Part shown: positions 10,613 to 19,860 of the stretch, piece by piece | Numbering within the stretch: the first letter of the stretch is position 1 | Layout: the number at the start of each line of letters is the position of its first letter | Assembly: GCA_019359075.1 (NCBI GenBank) | Contig: JAHHIB010000011.1 | Span: forward strand, 58,663 to 122,662 | Length of the DNA stretch: 64,000 bases | DNA from: Kalymmatonema hyalinum WJT4-NPBG1 | GTDB taxonomy: Bacteria; Cyanobacteriota; Cyanobacteriia; Cyanobacteriales; Nostocaceae | Direction: 5' to 3' | Position numbers and translations under genes: made by a program | The notes under the pieces: generated by a model | The model's input: the letters and a program-made list of their open reading frames with translations, nothing else | Database searches by the model: none | Told to the model about the DNA's origin: nothing

Positions 10613-11341
10613 TTAGTAGCAACCTGCACGTAGTAAGTTTGCAATTTCGGAGTGACAATGATTTGTCAATTCCGTCACCAGAGTTTTTGCTTTTTTCCCT
10701 TGGTATTTTTCTTTTTCTAGAGGCTTAATCCAATATGGGTGACCAATCAATACCGCGACGCGACGATATGTGACTAAGGGATGCCAACCTGGTTGATTAA
10801 ATAAAGGTTCTGAAGGGTCAAACAAACTTAATACCCTCAAAGGTACGGCAGATGTGTTAACTTCTTCAAGGGACGCTATTGCAATTGGCAAAATTGCTAA
10901 ATCCTCCACTTGGGCTCGCAATGCCAAGTGAGCAAAACCTCGTTGAAATTCGCCCACCCGGTTGGGCTGGGTAAATTCCACCATGGGTTTTGTTCCTTCG
11001 GGAAATACTCCTACTATTTGCTTTGACTGCAACAGGAGTTGTGATTGCTGAAAAAAGCTTTGCTGGCGCTGTTGGTTTGCCTCCTCTAGGGGAAAACAGC
11101 CTAATTGTCCCGTGACAATCTCCCGCATTATTGGGACTTGTCCCATGTAGTGATGGCAAGCAAAGCGAATCGGATTTGATAGCGCCGCCATTAAGATTGG
11201 TGCATCCATAAAGCTGCGATGATTGCTCACTACTAACACACTGGCATCTTGGGGAATGCGATCCTCGTAATAACGAAATATTTTGGTTGATAGCGCCGCC
11301 AGTAACCAGCGAGAAATCTCAAGGGGGCTACTTACACTCAT
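10613..11341 (-). CDS. PlsC-type lysophospholipid/1-acylglycerol-3-phosphate acyltransferase
   Basis: This 242-residue protein has the PlsC acyltransferase blocks. The catalytic HX4D box is NHRSFMDAP (His41, Asp46), and the acyl-acceptor box FPEGTK lies near residues 114-119. It is distinct from the second PlsC homologue at 20852, which belongs to the plsX-fabH-fabD cluster. It sits immediately upstream of a phytyl-ester-synthase-like hydrolase. The arrangement mirrors the two domains of plant PES proteins (hydrolase and acyltransferase), here as separate genes. The acceptor could be lysophospholipid, diacylglycerol or a prenyl alcohol. The ATG at 11341 opens a normal N-terminus. The gene is divergent from metG, with about 380 bp between. 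Confidence 0.78.
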   Translation of the reverse strand: MSVSSPLEISRWLLAALSTKIFRYYEDRIPQDASVLVVSNHRSFMDAPILMAALSNPIRFACHHYMGQVPIMREIVTGQLGCFPLEEANQQRQQSFFQQSQLLLQSKQIVGVFPEGTKPMVEFTQPNRVGEFQRGFAHLALRAQVEDLAILPIAIASLEEVNTSAVPLRVLSLFDPSEPLFNQPGWHPLVTYRRVAVLIGHPYWIKPLEKEKYQGKKAKTLVTELTNHCHSEIANLLRAGCY

Positions 11342-11720
11342 GTCTTTTCAATATAAATTTTCCGAAAATTTCGCAGCTGAACTTGATGAAATTTTTACAT
11401 TTCTTTACTAAAAAGGACGACTGCCTTAAGGTAGAAATGTCTCTTGCAACAAAATCGTTAAAATCGTTTGTGCAAAAGAGGTTTGTCCTTTCATAATCTG
11501 AAATATAATGACAAATTTTCTGTGGAAATTAACAGGAATTTCTTGTCTTTTTTGTAGAGATTAACTGAATTTATACCTATCATCAAACAAACTTAAACCA
11601 GAGAAATTTGCTAGTATGAAAATATCGCTTGAAAATATGATAATTTTGTTATATAATGACGTGGTTTTACCAAAAAAAGTAAGATAGAAAACATTTTTTA
11701 CAAGTCGTTTTTTATTCTCC
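11342..11720. other. Divergent intergenic region, acyltransferase / metG
   Basis: About 380 bp of AT-rich sequence between two divergent starts. It holds a good sigma-70-type promoter for metG (annotated separately). I see no open frame, RNA gene or strong hairpin. Confidence 0.6.
11629..11657 (+). promoter_or_regulatory. Predicted metG promoter
   Basis: TTGAAA (11629-11634) and TATAAT (11652-11657) are separated by exactly 17 bases. Transcription would start near 11664, leaving a leader of about 57 nt before the metG ATG at 11721. Confidence 0.6.
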
Positions 11721-13322
11721 ATGAATCAAGTGAATAAAACAGAAAAGACATTTGCGCTCTCCACACCGCTATATTATGTAAACGACTTACCTCACATGGG
11801 CAGTGCTTACCCGACGATGGCAGCAGATGTGGTGGCACGGTTCCACAGACTTTTGGGGCGTAGGGTACTGCTGATCACGGGGACAGATGAGCATGGGCTA
11901 AAAATTCAGCGGGCAGCCGAGAGTAAAGGGCGATCGCCACAAGAATATTGTGATGAAATTGTGCCTAGTTTCGTTTCTTTGTGGCAGTTGCTGAACATTC
12001 AATATGATCGCTTTAGTCGCACTACAGCTCCTCGTCATGAAGCGATCGTCAAAGAATTCTTCCAGCGAGTCTGGGAAGGTGGGGACATCTACCAGGGACA
12101 ACAAAAAGGCTGGTACTGCGTCTCCTGTGAAGAATTCAAAGAAGAACGGGATTTGTTAGAGGGAAAGCGCTGTCCTATCCACACAAACAAAGAAGTTGAG
12201 TGGCGAGACGAGCAGAACTATTTCTTTCGTTTATCCAAATATCAAGAGAAACTGCAAGCACTTTACGAGTTTCAACCGGATTTTATCCAACCAGAAAGTC
12301 GTCGAAATGAAGTCCTCAACTTTGTCAATCAAGGGTTGCAGGACTTTTCTATTTCGCGGGTGAATCTAGATTGGGGTTTTCCAGTACCAACCGATCCCAA
12401 GCACACGATTTATGTTTGGTTTGATGCGCTTTTAGGTTATGTCACCGCATTGTTAGAACCGGACGAAGAACCAACGTTAGAAAATGCCTTATCTAAATGG
12501 TGGCCCATAAACCTGCACCTTATTGGTAAGGATATCCTGCGCTTCCACGCAGTGTACTGGCCCGCAATGCTGATGTCAGCTGGCTTGCCATTGCCAGGGC
12601 GAGTCTTTGGGCATGGTTTTTTAACCAAAGATGGTCAGAAAATGGGCAAAAGTCTGGGTAATACCCTTGATCCCGTAGCGCTGGTGGAGCGGTATGGCAG
12701 TGATGCTGTTCGTTATTACTTTCTTAAGGAAATCGAATTTGGCAAGGATGGAGACTTTAATGAAAGTAGATTCATTAATGTTGTGAATGCAGATTTGGCA
12801 AATGATTTAGGTAATTTGCTAAACCGCACTCTAAACATGGTGAAGAAATACTGTTCAGGAAATGTGCCGCCAATTACAAATGAAGATATTCCTATTGACA
12901 ATCCGTTGAAAGCCATTGGTTTACGTCTTGCGGAACAGGTGGAAAATGCTTATAAAACGCTAGCTTTCAATCAAGCTTGCGAGGCTATCCTTTCACTGGT
13001 GCGAGCCAGCAATAAATTTATTGATGACCAAGCTCCTTGGTCATTGTATAAACAAGGACAGCAAGAAGCAGTAGAACAAGTGCTGTATGCAGTTCTTGAA
13101 TCAGTCAGACAAGCAGCTTATCTTCTGTCTCCCTTGATTCCGGATATCAGTAGCGATATTTACCAGCAACTGGGCTACAGAATAAATTTTAATGAACAAA
13201 TAAAAACTGCCATAGCTGCTCCTTTTGCCATTCATGGCAGATGGGGGGTACTAACCAATCAACAACAGCTGGGTGAACCTCGACCAATCTTTAAGCGAAT
13301 AGAACCTCCTAAAAACAATTAG
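11721..13322 (+). CDS. metG: Methionine--tRNA ligase
   Basis: This 533-residue class I aminoacyl-tRNA synthetase charges tRNA-Met with methionine using ATP. The nucleotide-binding HIGH-like motif is PHMGSAYP (residues 24-31), and the KMSKS loop is present as QKMGKSLGN near 308-314. A single CxxC...C knuckle (YCVSCEE and KRCPIH) lies in the connective domain. The N-terminus TFALSTPLYYVND is typical. The length fits the short MetRS form without the C-terminal tRNA-binding (Trbp111-like) domain. It is monocistronic by spacing, with about 140 bp before the next gene on the same strand, and has its own near-consensus promoter. Confidence 0.96.
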   Translation: MNQVNKTEKTFALSTPLYYVNDLPHMGSAYPTMAADVVARFHRLLGRRVLLITGTDEHGLKIQRAAESKGRSPQEYCDEIVPSFVSLWQLLNIQYDRFSRTTAPRHEAIVKEFFQRVWEGGDIYQGQQKGWYCVSCEEFKEERDLLEGKRCPIHTNKEVEWRDEQNYFFRLSKYQEKLQALYEFQPDFIQPESRRNEVLNFVNQGLQDFSISRVNLDWGFPVPTDPKHTIYVWFDALLGYVTALLEPDEEPTLENALSKWWPINLHLIGKDILRFHAVYWPAMLMSAGLPLPGRVFGHGFLTKDGQKMGKSLGNTLDPVALVERYGSDAVRYYFLKEIEFGKDGDFNESRFINVVNADLANDLGNLLNRTLNMVKKYCSGNVPPITNEDIPIDNPLKAIGLRLAEQVENAYKTLAFNQACEAILSLVRASNKFIDDQAPWSLYKQGQQEAVEQVLYAVLESVRQAAYLLSPLIPDISSDIYQQLGYRINFNEQIKTAIAAPFAIHGRWGVLTNQQQLGEPRPIFKRIEPPKNN

Positions 13323-13473
13323 TTGTTTCAAATTTCAATTATTGATTTTGTCTGGATTTATCGGGACTAAATTTATTTGTCCTGAAAGATTATCATAAGC
13401 GGCTCTAACCTTGCATCTAAAAGTAGACAATTAAGTATCAATTCTTACATTTGATAAAAGAGGTATGACAACA

Positions 13474-14103
13474 ATGTTGAATAATCTGGAAAACGACTCG
13501 ATCTTTACGCCAGAACAAGTTTTAGAAAATCGGGGTCGTGTTGCCATATTTATTGATGGCTCAAATTTATTTTATGCAGCGCTGCAACTAGGAATTGAAA
13601 TTGATTACACAAAGCTGCTCTGTAGATTAACAGCAGGCTCTAGACTGCTGCGAGCCTTCTTTTACACTGGAGTAGACCGCACAAATGAAAAACAGCAAGG
13701 TTTTCTGTTGTGGATGCGGCGCAATGGGTATCGAGTCATTGCTAAGGATTTGGTACAGTTGCCCGATGGCTCAAAAAAAGCCAACTTAGATGTAGAAATT
13801 GCCGTCGATATGATGGCTTTAGTAGATTCCTATGATACAGCAGTGTTAGTCAGTGGGGATGGAGATCTGGCTTATGCAGTCAATTCTGTAAGCTATCGTG
13901 GTGTGAGGGTAGAAGTGGTGAGCTTGCGCTCAATGACGAGCGACAGTTTGATCAATGTTAGCGATCGCTATATTGATTTAGAAGCGATAAAAGACGATAT
14001 TCAAAAAACCCCTCGCCAAAGCTATCCTTATCGACCATTATCCAGTATGGGTTTTTTGGAAGACCCTAGGGAAAGTGATGGTCATCTAGAAATCCAAGAG
14101 TAA
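13474..14103 (+). CDS. NYN domain protein, LabA/DUF88 family
   Basis: This is a NYN (PIN-like nuclease fold) protein of about 209 residues. Conserved acidic residues typical of the fold lie in VAIFIDGSNLFYA, KANLDVEIAVDMM and VLVSGDGDLAYAV. Proteins of this family include LabA, a circadian output factor of Synechococcus. NYN domains are predicted RNases, but function here is inferred. Two in-frame starts exist. I prefer the ATG at 13474 because the AGAGG at 13459-13463 is 10 bases upstream of it but only 1 base from the ATG at 13465. The stop codon overlaps the start of the LptC gene by one base (TAATG at 14101-14105), implying translational coupling. Confidence 0.85.
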   Translation: MLNNLENDSIFTPEQVLENRGRVAIFIDGSNLFYAALQLGIEIDYTKLLCRLTAGSRLLRAFFYTGVDRTNEKQQGFLLWMRRNGYRVIAKDLVQLPDGSKKANLDVEIAVDMMALVDSYDTAVLVSGDGDLAYAVNSVSYRGVRVEVVSLRSMTSDSLINVSDRYIDLEAIKDDIQKTPRQSYPYRPLSSMGFLEDPRESDGHLEIQE

Positions 14104-15320
14104 TGCTGCAGCAAAAAAGCAAAACAAGAAGAACGAAGAGTGAAGACAGAAAAATTTTTCTTGTTCTTTCTTCTTTATTCCCTCTTCTATCTTCTTTCCT
14201 GGTCATAGGACTCGTTGCTTGTGGCGGAAGCCAATCTCAGGTAGCGACCAAACCACCTTCTGAGACTCCATCACCACCAGAAAAAGAAAGCAATTTGACT
14301 TTCTCTGATGTCACCTTAGAGCAAGCAGATGAAGTTGGACGACCTGTATGGAAAGTCAGAGCAAAAAAGGCGAAATACACCAAAGAAAAACAAATTGGTG
14401 AAGCAGAAACTCCATATGGAGAACTTTACCAAGATGGCAAAGTTGTTTATCAAGTACAAGCTCAGCAGGCAGACATAGCACAAGATGGTAAGCAACTTTT
14501 TCTCAAGGGAAAAATTATTGCTACAGACCCTCGCAATGGTGTTGTGTTGCGCGGTAATGAATTGGAATGGCGACCTAAAGAAGATTTGCTGATTGTCCGC
14601 AACCAGCTTAACGGAACCCACAAACAATTACAAGCGATCGCGCAAGAAGCACGAGTGACAACCCGTTCTGAACGCGTAGAATTTTCTGGAGGAGTGGTGG
14701 CAAACTCCTTGGAACCGCAAATGCAAATGCGAACTGAGCATTTGATTTGGCGAATCAAAGAGGAAAAATTGATCGGCGATCGCCCTGTGCAAATGGATCA
14801 CTATAAAAATAACCAAATTACTAATCGAGGTCGAGGAGACGCTGCCGAAGTCAACTTAAAAACAAAGATTGCCACCGTTAAGAAGAATGCCCAGATAGAA
14901 TTACTAGACCCACCAGTGCAAATAGCTAGTAACGTTATGACCTGGAATCTAAACACAGAAACAGTCACCACAAATTCTCCTGTGCGGGTATTCCATCGCG
15001 CTGAAAATTTGCTCGTGACTGCTAATCAAGGTGAAATGAAGATACCACAAAAAAGTGTTTATTTAACAGGTAACGTTTACGGTGTTGGGCAGCGTCGCCA
15101 GTCTCTCAAGTCTAATACCCTAACTTGGTATCTTGACAATCAATTGGTTGAGGCTCAAGGCAATGTGGTTTACCGCCAAATAGATCCTGCATTCGCTTTT
15201 ACGGGTGAAAAAGCCTCTGGTAATCTACAAGCAGAAACTATTGTCGTTACTGGTGGCACTTCTGGCAATAAAGTGGTGACAGAGATTATTCCCCAAGAAG
15301 GGAAAGTGAAAAGTCAATAG
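14103..15320 (+). CDS. lptC: LptC-like LPS export periplasmic lipoprotein
   Basis: A 405-residue envelope protein. A basic N-terminus and hydrophobic stretch end in the lipobox LVAC (Cys40), so it is a predicted lipoprotein anchored by an N-terminal lipid. The rest is an OstA/LptC-type beta-jellyroll array. Repeated strand patterns include WKVRAKKAKYTKEKQIGEAE near 80-100 and later VYLTGNVYGVGQRRQSLKS. LptC connects the inner-membrane LptBFG ATPase to LptA/LptD in lipopolysaccharide export. Cyanobacterial members are about twice the length of E. coli LptC and may cover LptA-like function. The start overlaps the NYN gene stop by one base. The first about 20 codons are low-complexity sequence resembling the surrounding short repeats, so the exact N-terminus may be recently altered. 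Confidence 0.82.
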   Translation: MLQQKSKTRRTKSEDRKIFLVLSSLFPLLSSFLVIGLVACGGSQSQVATKPPSETPSPPEKESNLTFSDVTLEQADEVGRPVWKVRAKKAKYTKEKQIGEAETPYGELYQDGKVVYQVQAQQADIAQDGKQLFLKGKIIATDPRNGVVLRGNELEWRPKEDLLIVRNQLNGTHKQLQAIAQEARVTTRSERVEFSGGVVANSLEPQMQMRTEHLIWRIKEEKLIGDRPVQMDHYKNNQITNRGRGDAAEVNLKTKIATVKKNAQIELLDPPVQIASNVMTWNLNTETVTTNSPVRVFHRAENLLVTANQGEMKIPQKSVYLTGNVYGVGQRRQSLKSNTLTWYLDNQLVEAQGNVVYRQIDPAFAFTGEKASGNLQAETIVVTGGTSGNKVVTEIIPQEGKVKSQ

Positions 15321-15380
15321 TCATTTGTCATTTGTCATTTGTCATTTGTCAAAACCAAGGACAAAGGACAAAGGACACAT
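15321..15380. repeat. Short tandem repeats (CATTTGT and GGACAAA heptamers)
   Basis: Four consecutive CATTTGT-type heptamers are followed by GGACAAA units. They lie between the convergent lptC and dacB stops. Related heptamer tracts occur at 10499-10610, 17475-17515, 18655-18722, 19741-19860 and 22868-22900. They match the STRR class common in heterocystous cyanobacteria. Confidence 0.75.
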
Positions 15381-15382
15381 GA

Positions 15383-16705
15383 CTAACCTCCATATAACAT
15401 CTCATTACGATTGGCTGCCCCTAATTGGGGTAATGTGTTGACGCTTATGTGGGGAGCAAGGGTAGCAGGGACACTTGAAGCAACTTGGAGTCGTTGCGAA
15501 AGACGTTGTAAGAATTGGTCTTGCCCTGTGCGGAAAGCTGAGACATTCGTACCACGGTTAATAATAGCAAACCAGACCAAACCGCGATCGCGTGTGGGCA
15601 TCACACCTGCCAAAGCACTGACATCGCGCAGAGTGCCAGTTTTCATGACAGTGGCAATAGGTAGGTGTCTGGAATGCATTGTTCCCCGATTGTCGAACCC
15701 TGAGACGGGAAATAAGTCAGCCAAACTCAACTGATGAGTGAGTGCTTCGTGTTGAATTGCCATTAACATAGCACAAGCTGCTCTGGGGGAAATGCGATTT
15801 TCCTGTCCTAGCCCTGAACCGTTGATTAACTGAATTTCTGATTGCGGTACCCTTGCAAGCGCTGCTGCTGTTGATTGTACTATCGGCGCTCCCCCTACAG
15901 CCTCTGCCAGCATTTGAGCCATTTCATTGTTGCTGAAAACGTTCATCTCCTTGATGATTTGCTTCAAGGGGAGCGAGTAGTGACGCAGCAGCAAGGTAGA
16001 TTGGGGATTTGCTTGAGCTTCTACTTTCACTCCAGAAGCAATGACAACTTGAGGCTTGGGAGTTCCTTTTGGCATCAGCGAGTGCTGGAAAGCGACTCCA
16101 CGAGGCCAAGTGCCAGAATTTAATGCTTGTTTGAGCAACTGACCTGCTAACAGTGGATTACGTTGGAAATTCATGGCAAAATTGCCAGTAATGACCAAAT
16201 TTCCTGTAATCCGCTTAATACCCATTTTGTTGAGACTATTACCAAGGGCGATCGCTTCCTCCCAAACAAACAACGGATCGCCGCCACCAGTAATCACCAA
16301 ATCGCCTTGTAATACCCCATTTTGCAATGGTCCTGTCGCACTCACCAAAGTTTGAAATTGGTGATCTGGCCCAAAATTGTTTAAAGCAACCAGTGAGGTG
16401 GCTATTTTGGTTAAGGAAGCAGCCGGCAGAGGAACCGTACCTTGGTGATTACCCATAAGCATAGGTCCTGATTGTATCCAAATTCCCTGGCTCTCGGTTT
16501 GATTTGCTGCCACTAATTTCAATGTTTGCAGCCCCTTGAGATATTCCAGCACTGTAGTAGCCCCAGCTGGATTTGGATCGGCGGTAACAACCAAGCCAGG
16601 GCTACCTTGCCAAGCCAATAGATCCAAAGGATTTATCGGCTTAACTTGTACCCCAGCCATTTCGAGCCAAAAAGAAATTAAACCTGAACCAAACAATTCC
16701 AGCAT
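15383..16705 (-). CDS. dacB: D-alanyl-D-alanine carboxypeptidase/endopeptidase (S13, PBP4-like)
   Basis: A 440-residue penicillin-binding protein of peptidase family S13. The three active-site motifs are present: SLTK (residues 97-100, acylated serine), SNN (in VFSNNEMAQ) and KTGT (in VMKTGTLRD). The inserted domain between the first two motifs is present (GGGDPLFVWEEA), as in DacB. The enzyme trims or cleaves peptidoglycan cross-links in the periplasm. The N-terminus MLELFGSGLISFWLEMAG is hydrophobic and could act as a non-classical signal or anchor, but no clear signal peptidase site is seen. It is transcribed towards lptC, so the two genes converge. Confidence 0.9.
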   Translation of the reverse strand: MLELFGSGLISFWLEMAGVQVKPINPLDLLAWQGSPGLVVTADPNPAGATTVLEYLKGLQTLKLVAANQTESQGIWIQSGPMLMGNHQGTVPLPAASLTKIATSLVALNNFGPDHQFQTLVSATGPLQNGVLQGDLVITGGGDPLFVWEEAIALGNSLNKMGIKRITGNLVITGNFAMNFQRNPLLAGQLLKQALNSGTWPRGVAFQHSLMPKGTPKPQVVIASGVKVEAQANPQSTLLLRHYSLPLKQIIKEMNVFSNNEMAQMLAEAVGGAPIVQSTAAALARVPQSEIQLINGSGLGQENRISPRAACAMLMAIQHEALTHQLSLADLFPVSGFDNRGTMHSRHLPIATVMKTGTLRDVSALAGVMPTRDRGLVWFAIINRGTNVSAFRTGQDQFLQRLSQRLQVASSVPATLAPHISVNTLPQLGAANRNEMLYGG

Positions 16706-17624
16706 GCTTCATTCCTCTGTAGAATGTGCTACTTTGTTTACTGTATTATTATGTAAGTGTTTCATGCCGCTAAGCATTGAGTCATGATAACTGGTGATTT
16801 TGCCTTGTGAAAGTGGGGCGGATAATGAAGTTTTTGTAGAAAGCATAACTTTCACTTCATGCATATCTGAAAATAGGGATTTTCATCTCACACTGTTAGT
16901 TAATCTAATACTTAACGTCAGGGTATCTATTTCTGGGCTTGTGATCTGTTGTTGCCTAGATGACAATCTACATTTTCTCCTAAAATATACACTGAGATTT
17001 TTCCGGTGAAAGTACAAAGAGAAACTTTAGGGGAAGAGTGATTATACTGTTTTAAGAGAACGAACGTAGATTCCGACAAAAGATGTGATCTGATGATGTG
17101 AATATTGAAGCAGCAGGATGAAAAATGAAAATTTTATACTTCTTACATCATTTTTCTGCCTTTTCGGACTTGCTCCTACCAAGACGGCAAGCTGTCCTAC
17201 AGGAGAATACACTCTTTTGCGTTTAGTTCATATTTCATCCTTCTCAATTCAGCCTTTAATTAACTTGGTTTTGTCTATCCAACATCTTCCTGATATGAGG
17301 ACTTCAATCAGGCTATTTTTTTGATTTTAAGCAGCCATGTGCTTTTTGTACCAAAAAATGCTATGTCACCTGAAAGCTACTAAATTTTATCTTGCGTGCC
17401 GTGATTTTACTCCTCAGTTATAGAGGGAATTCATGCTATGTTGGGCTTGGCAGAGCCTCTTAAGAAAGGATGAGAGAAAGGGTAAAGGACAAAGGATAAA
17501 GGACGAAAACTTTATACTTCATGTTTCACACTTTATACTTGATTTTTTTGCCTTCATCAGAACATCTACGACTTTCAGCGGAGGCATCTGGTAAAATTTG
17601 TAAGGTTTCTAGAAGCTCTGAGCA
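16706..17624. other. Long divergent spacer, dacB / plsX (about 920 bp)
   Basis: No convincing gene is present. A 68-codon frame at 17118-17324 and a 71-codon frame at 16794-17009 have no recognisable domain or gene-like context. GGACAAAGGATAAAGGAC-type tandem repeats lie near 17475-17515. The region presumably carries the divergent promoters of dacB and the plsX cluster. Confidence 0.5.
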
Positions 17625-18650
17625 ATGGGATCGACTTGCGTACGGATAGCAATTGACGCAATGGGAGGGGATCATGCACCCAGTGAAATCGTTGCTGGCG
17701 CACTGCGGGCACGAGAAGAATTGGGTGTGAAAGTATTATTGGTGGGCGATCCCCAACAAATAGAAAGCAAACTGCCGCCAAAAATAAATATGGGGCAGGT
17801 AGAGATCGTTCCTGCTGAGGATGCGATCGCAATGGATGAGGAGCCTTTAAGCGGCATCAGACGCAAACCCAAGGCTTCAATCAACGTAGCAATGGATCTG
17901 GTAAAACAAAAGCAGGCAGATGCTGTGGTTTCTGCCGGTCACTCTGGGGCAGCAATGGCAGCAGCTTTGCTCCGCTTGGGACGACTACGAGGGATTGACC
18001 GCCCAGCAATTGGTGCGGTATTTCCCACGATTGTAGCGAGTAAGCCAGTCCTCATACTTGATGTCGGCGCAAACGTAGACTGCCGTCCTAAATTTTTAGA
18101 GCAGTTTGCCGTTATGGGGTCGGTTTATAGTCAGTATGTCCTGGGTATTCCAAAACCATTAGTAGGTTTGTTGAATATCGGTGAAGAAGACAGCAAAGGC
18201 AATGACACAGCTGTTCGTGCTCACCAACTGCTGCGTGAAAATTCCCGAATTAGTTTTGTTGGCAATGCTGAAGGACGTGATGTCCTTTCCGGTCACTTTG
18301 ATGTGATTGTGTGCGATGGATTTGTGGGCAATGTGCTGTTAAAATTTGCCGAAGCAGTCGGGGAAGTCATCCTGCAGATTATGCGAGAAGAGTTACCCCA
18401 AGGATTGCATGGTCAAATTGGTACAGCAATTTTAAAACCAAATCTGAAGCGAATTAAGCAGCGTATAGATCATGCAGAACATGGAGGTGCTTTACTTTTA
18501 GGTGTTGACGGAATTTGCATTATTAGCCACGGGAGCTCCCAAGCACCTTCGATTTTTAATGCAATTCGTATGGCAAAAGAAGCTGTAGATAACCAAGTGC
18601 TGGACAGAATTCAGTCACAACATCAAAGCATTCAGCGCGAGAGTGGTTAG
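17625..18650 (+). CDS. plsX: Phosphate acyltransferase PlsX
   Basis: This 341-residue protein is of the normal PlsX length. Diagnostic segments are IAIDAMGGDHAPSEIV at the N-terminus, VVSAGHSGAAMAAALL, LILDVGANVDCRP and VCDGFVGNVLLKF. PlsX makes acyl-phosphate from acyl-ACP, the donor for the first acylation of glycerol-3-phosphate by PlsY. It is a peripheral membrane enzyme. It heads the cluster plsX-fabH-fabD-plsC, joining initiation of fatty-acid and phospholipid synthesis. The next gene starts about 100 bp downstream after a short-repeat tract. The start ATG at 17625 directly precedes the conserved N-terminus. Confidence 0.96.
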   Translation: MGSTCVRIAIDAMGGDHAPSEIVAGALRAREELGVKVLLVGDPQQIESKLPPKINMGQVEIVPAEDAIAMDEEPLSGIRRKPKASINVAMDLVKQKQADAVVSAGHSGAAMAAALLRLGRLRGIDRPAIGAVFPTIVASKPVLILDVGANVDCRPKFLEQFAVMGSVYSQYVLGIPKPLVGLLNIGEEDSKGNDTAVRAHQLLRENSRISFVGNAEGRDVLSGHFDVIVCDGFVGNVLLKFAEAVGEVILQIMREELPQGLHGQIGTAILKPNLKRIKQRIDHAEHGGALLLGVDGICIISHGSSQAPSIFNAIRMAKEAVDNQVLDRIQSQHQSIQRESG

Positions 18651-18748
18651 CAGCAGTCACTAGTCATTTGTCATTTGTAATAACTCCAGACTAAGGACTA
18701 AGGACTAAAGACTAAGGACAGAACGCTGATAGCTTTGGAGATGCCAGA

Positions 18749-19741
18749 GTGCAAAATTTAGGAATAGCAATAACAGGAAGTGGGTCAGCAGTACCAGCAA
18801 CTTTCCTGGATAACCAGTCACTCACAGAACTGGTTGAGACATCAGATGATTGGATTACCACAAGAACAGGAATTCGTCAACGGCGGTTGGCTTCTTCAAC
18901 TGAAACCTTAAGTGAGCTTGCTACTGCCGCTAGTCGGCAGGCGATAGCGGCGGCTGGAATCAACCCAGAAGACTTGGATTTGATTCTACTAGCAACCTCT
19001 ACTCCTGATGACTTGTTTGGCACTGCTTGTCAAATTCAGGCTCAATTAGGAGCCACCAAAGCGGTAGCCTTTGACTTAACAGCAGCCTGCTCTGGCTTTG
19101 TTTTTGGACTGGTTACAGCTGCCCAATATATCAGGACTGGCGTTTATCAGAACGTGCTGCTGATTGGAGCGGATATCCTCTCTCGTTGGGTAGATTGGCA
19201 AGACCGACGTACTTGTGTATTGTTCGGTGATGGTGCTGGGGCTGTGGTCATGCAGGCGAATGAGAAAGATTGCTTGCTGGGATTTGAACTCAGAAGCGAC
19301 GGAACTCAGAACAACTGCCTTAACCTTGCCTACACACCTGAACCCAAAGAACTTACCCAAGGCGTCAACGTTGGTAAAGGCAACTTCCAACCCATCACTA
19401 TGAACGGCAAAGAAGTGTACCGCTTTGCTGTACAGAAAGTGCCAGAAGTTATTGACAAAGCTTTGTTCCGCGCTAACTTGAGCATTGACCAAATAGATTG
19501 GCTACTCTTGCATCAAGCAAATCAGCGTATTCTCGACGCTGTTGCTCAACGCCTGAACATTCCAGAACAAAAAGTTATTAGTAATCTTGCCAACTACGGC
19601 AACACCTCTGCCGCCTCGATTCCCCTTGCCTTAGATGAAGCAGTGCGGCAAGACAAAATCAAACCGGGTGACATCATTGCCACCTCTGGCTTTGGTGCTG
19701 GACTGACTTGGGGTGCAGCAATCTTCCAATGGGGAAGATAG
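18749..19741 (+). CDS. fabH: Beta-ketoacyl-ACP synthase III
   Basis: This 330-residue enzyme condenses acetyl-CoA with malonyl-ACP to start fatty-acid elongation. The catalytic triad is visible: Cys114 in LTAACSGFVFG, His in LLHQANQRI, and Asn in LANYGNTSAAS. The reading frame starts with GTG at 18749. The nearby ATG at 18741 is in another frame and closes after five codons, so the GTG is favoured. The position between plsX and fabD is the common cyanobacterial arrangement. Ends with the typical FGAGLTWGAAIF motif. Confidence 0.96.
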   Translation: MQNLGIAITGSGSAVPATFLDNQSLTELVETSDDWITTRTGIRQRRLASSTETLSELATAASRQAIAAAGINPEDLDLILLATSTPDDLFGTACQIQAQLGATKAVAFDLTAACSGFVFGLVTAAQYIRTGVYQNVLLIGADILSRWVDWQDRRTCVLFGDGAGAVVMQANEKDCLLGFELRSDGTQNNCLNLAYTPEPKELTQGVNVGKGNFQPITMNGKEVYRFAVQKVPEVIDKALFRANLSIDQIDWLLLHQANQRILDAVAQRLNIPEQKVISNLANYGNTSAASIPLALDEAVRQDKIKPGDIIATSGFGAGLTWGAAIFQWGR

Positions 19742-19860
19742 GAATTGGCGACTGGGAACTGGCGATTGGGGACTAAGTTTTTTCATACCCAATCGTTATT
19801 TTCTAAGAGCTGATCCCCACTTCCCAAAACTAATGACTCATGACCAATGACTAATGACCA

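Noticed and set aside
15321..15380. CRISPR-like array from repeated CATTTGT units
   Set aside because: The units are contiguous 7-base repeats without spacers. They are short tandem repeats.
17118..17324. 68-residue ORF with a hydrophobic start in the dacB-plsX spacer
   Set aside because: No recognisable domain, unusual composition, and it sits in a spacer with repeats. Not enough support for a gene.
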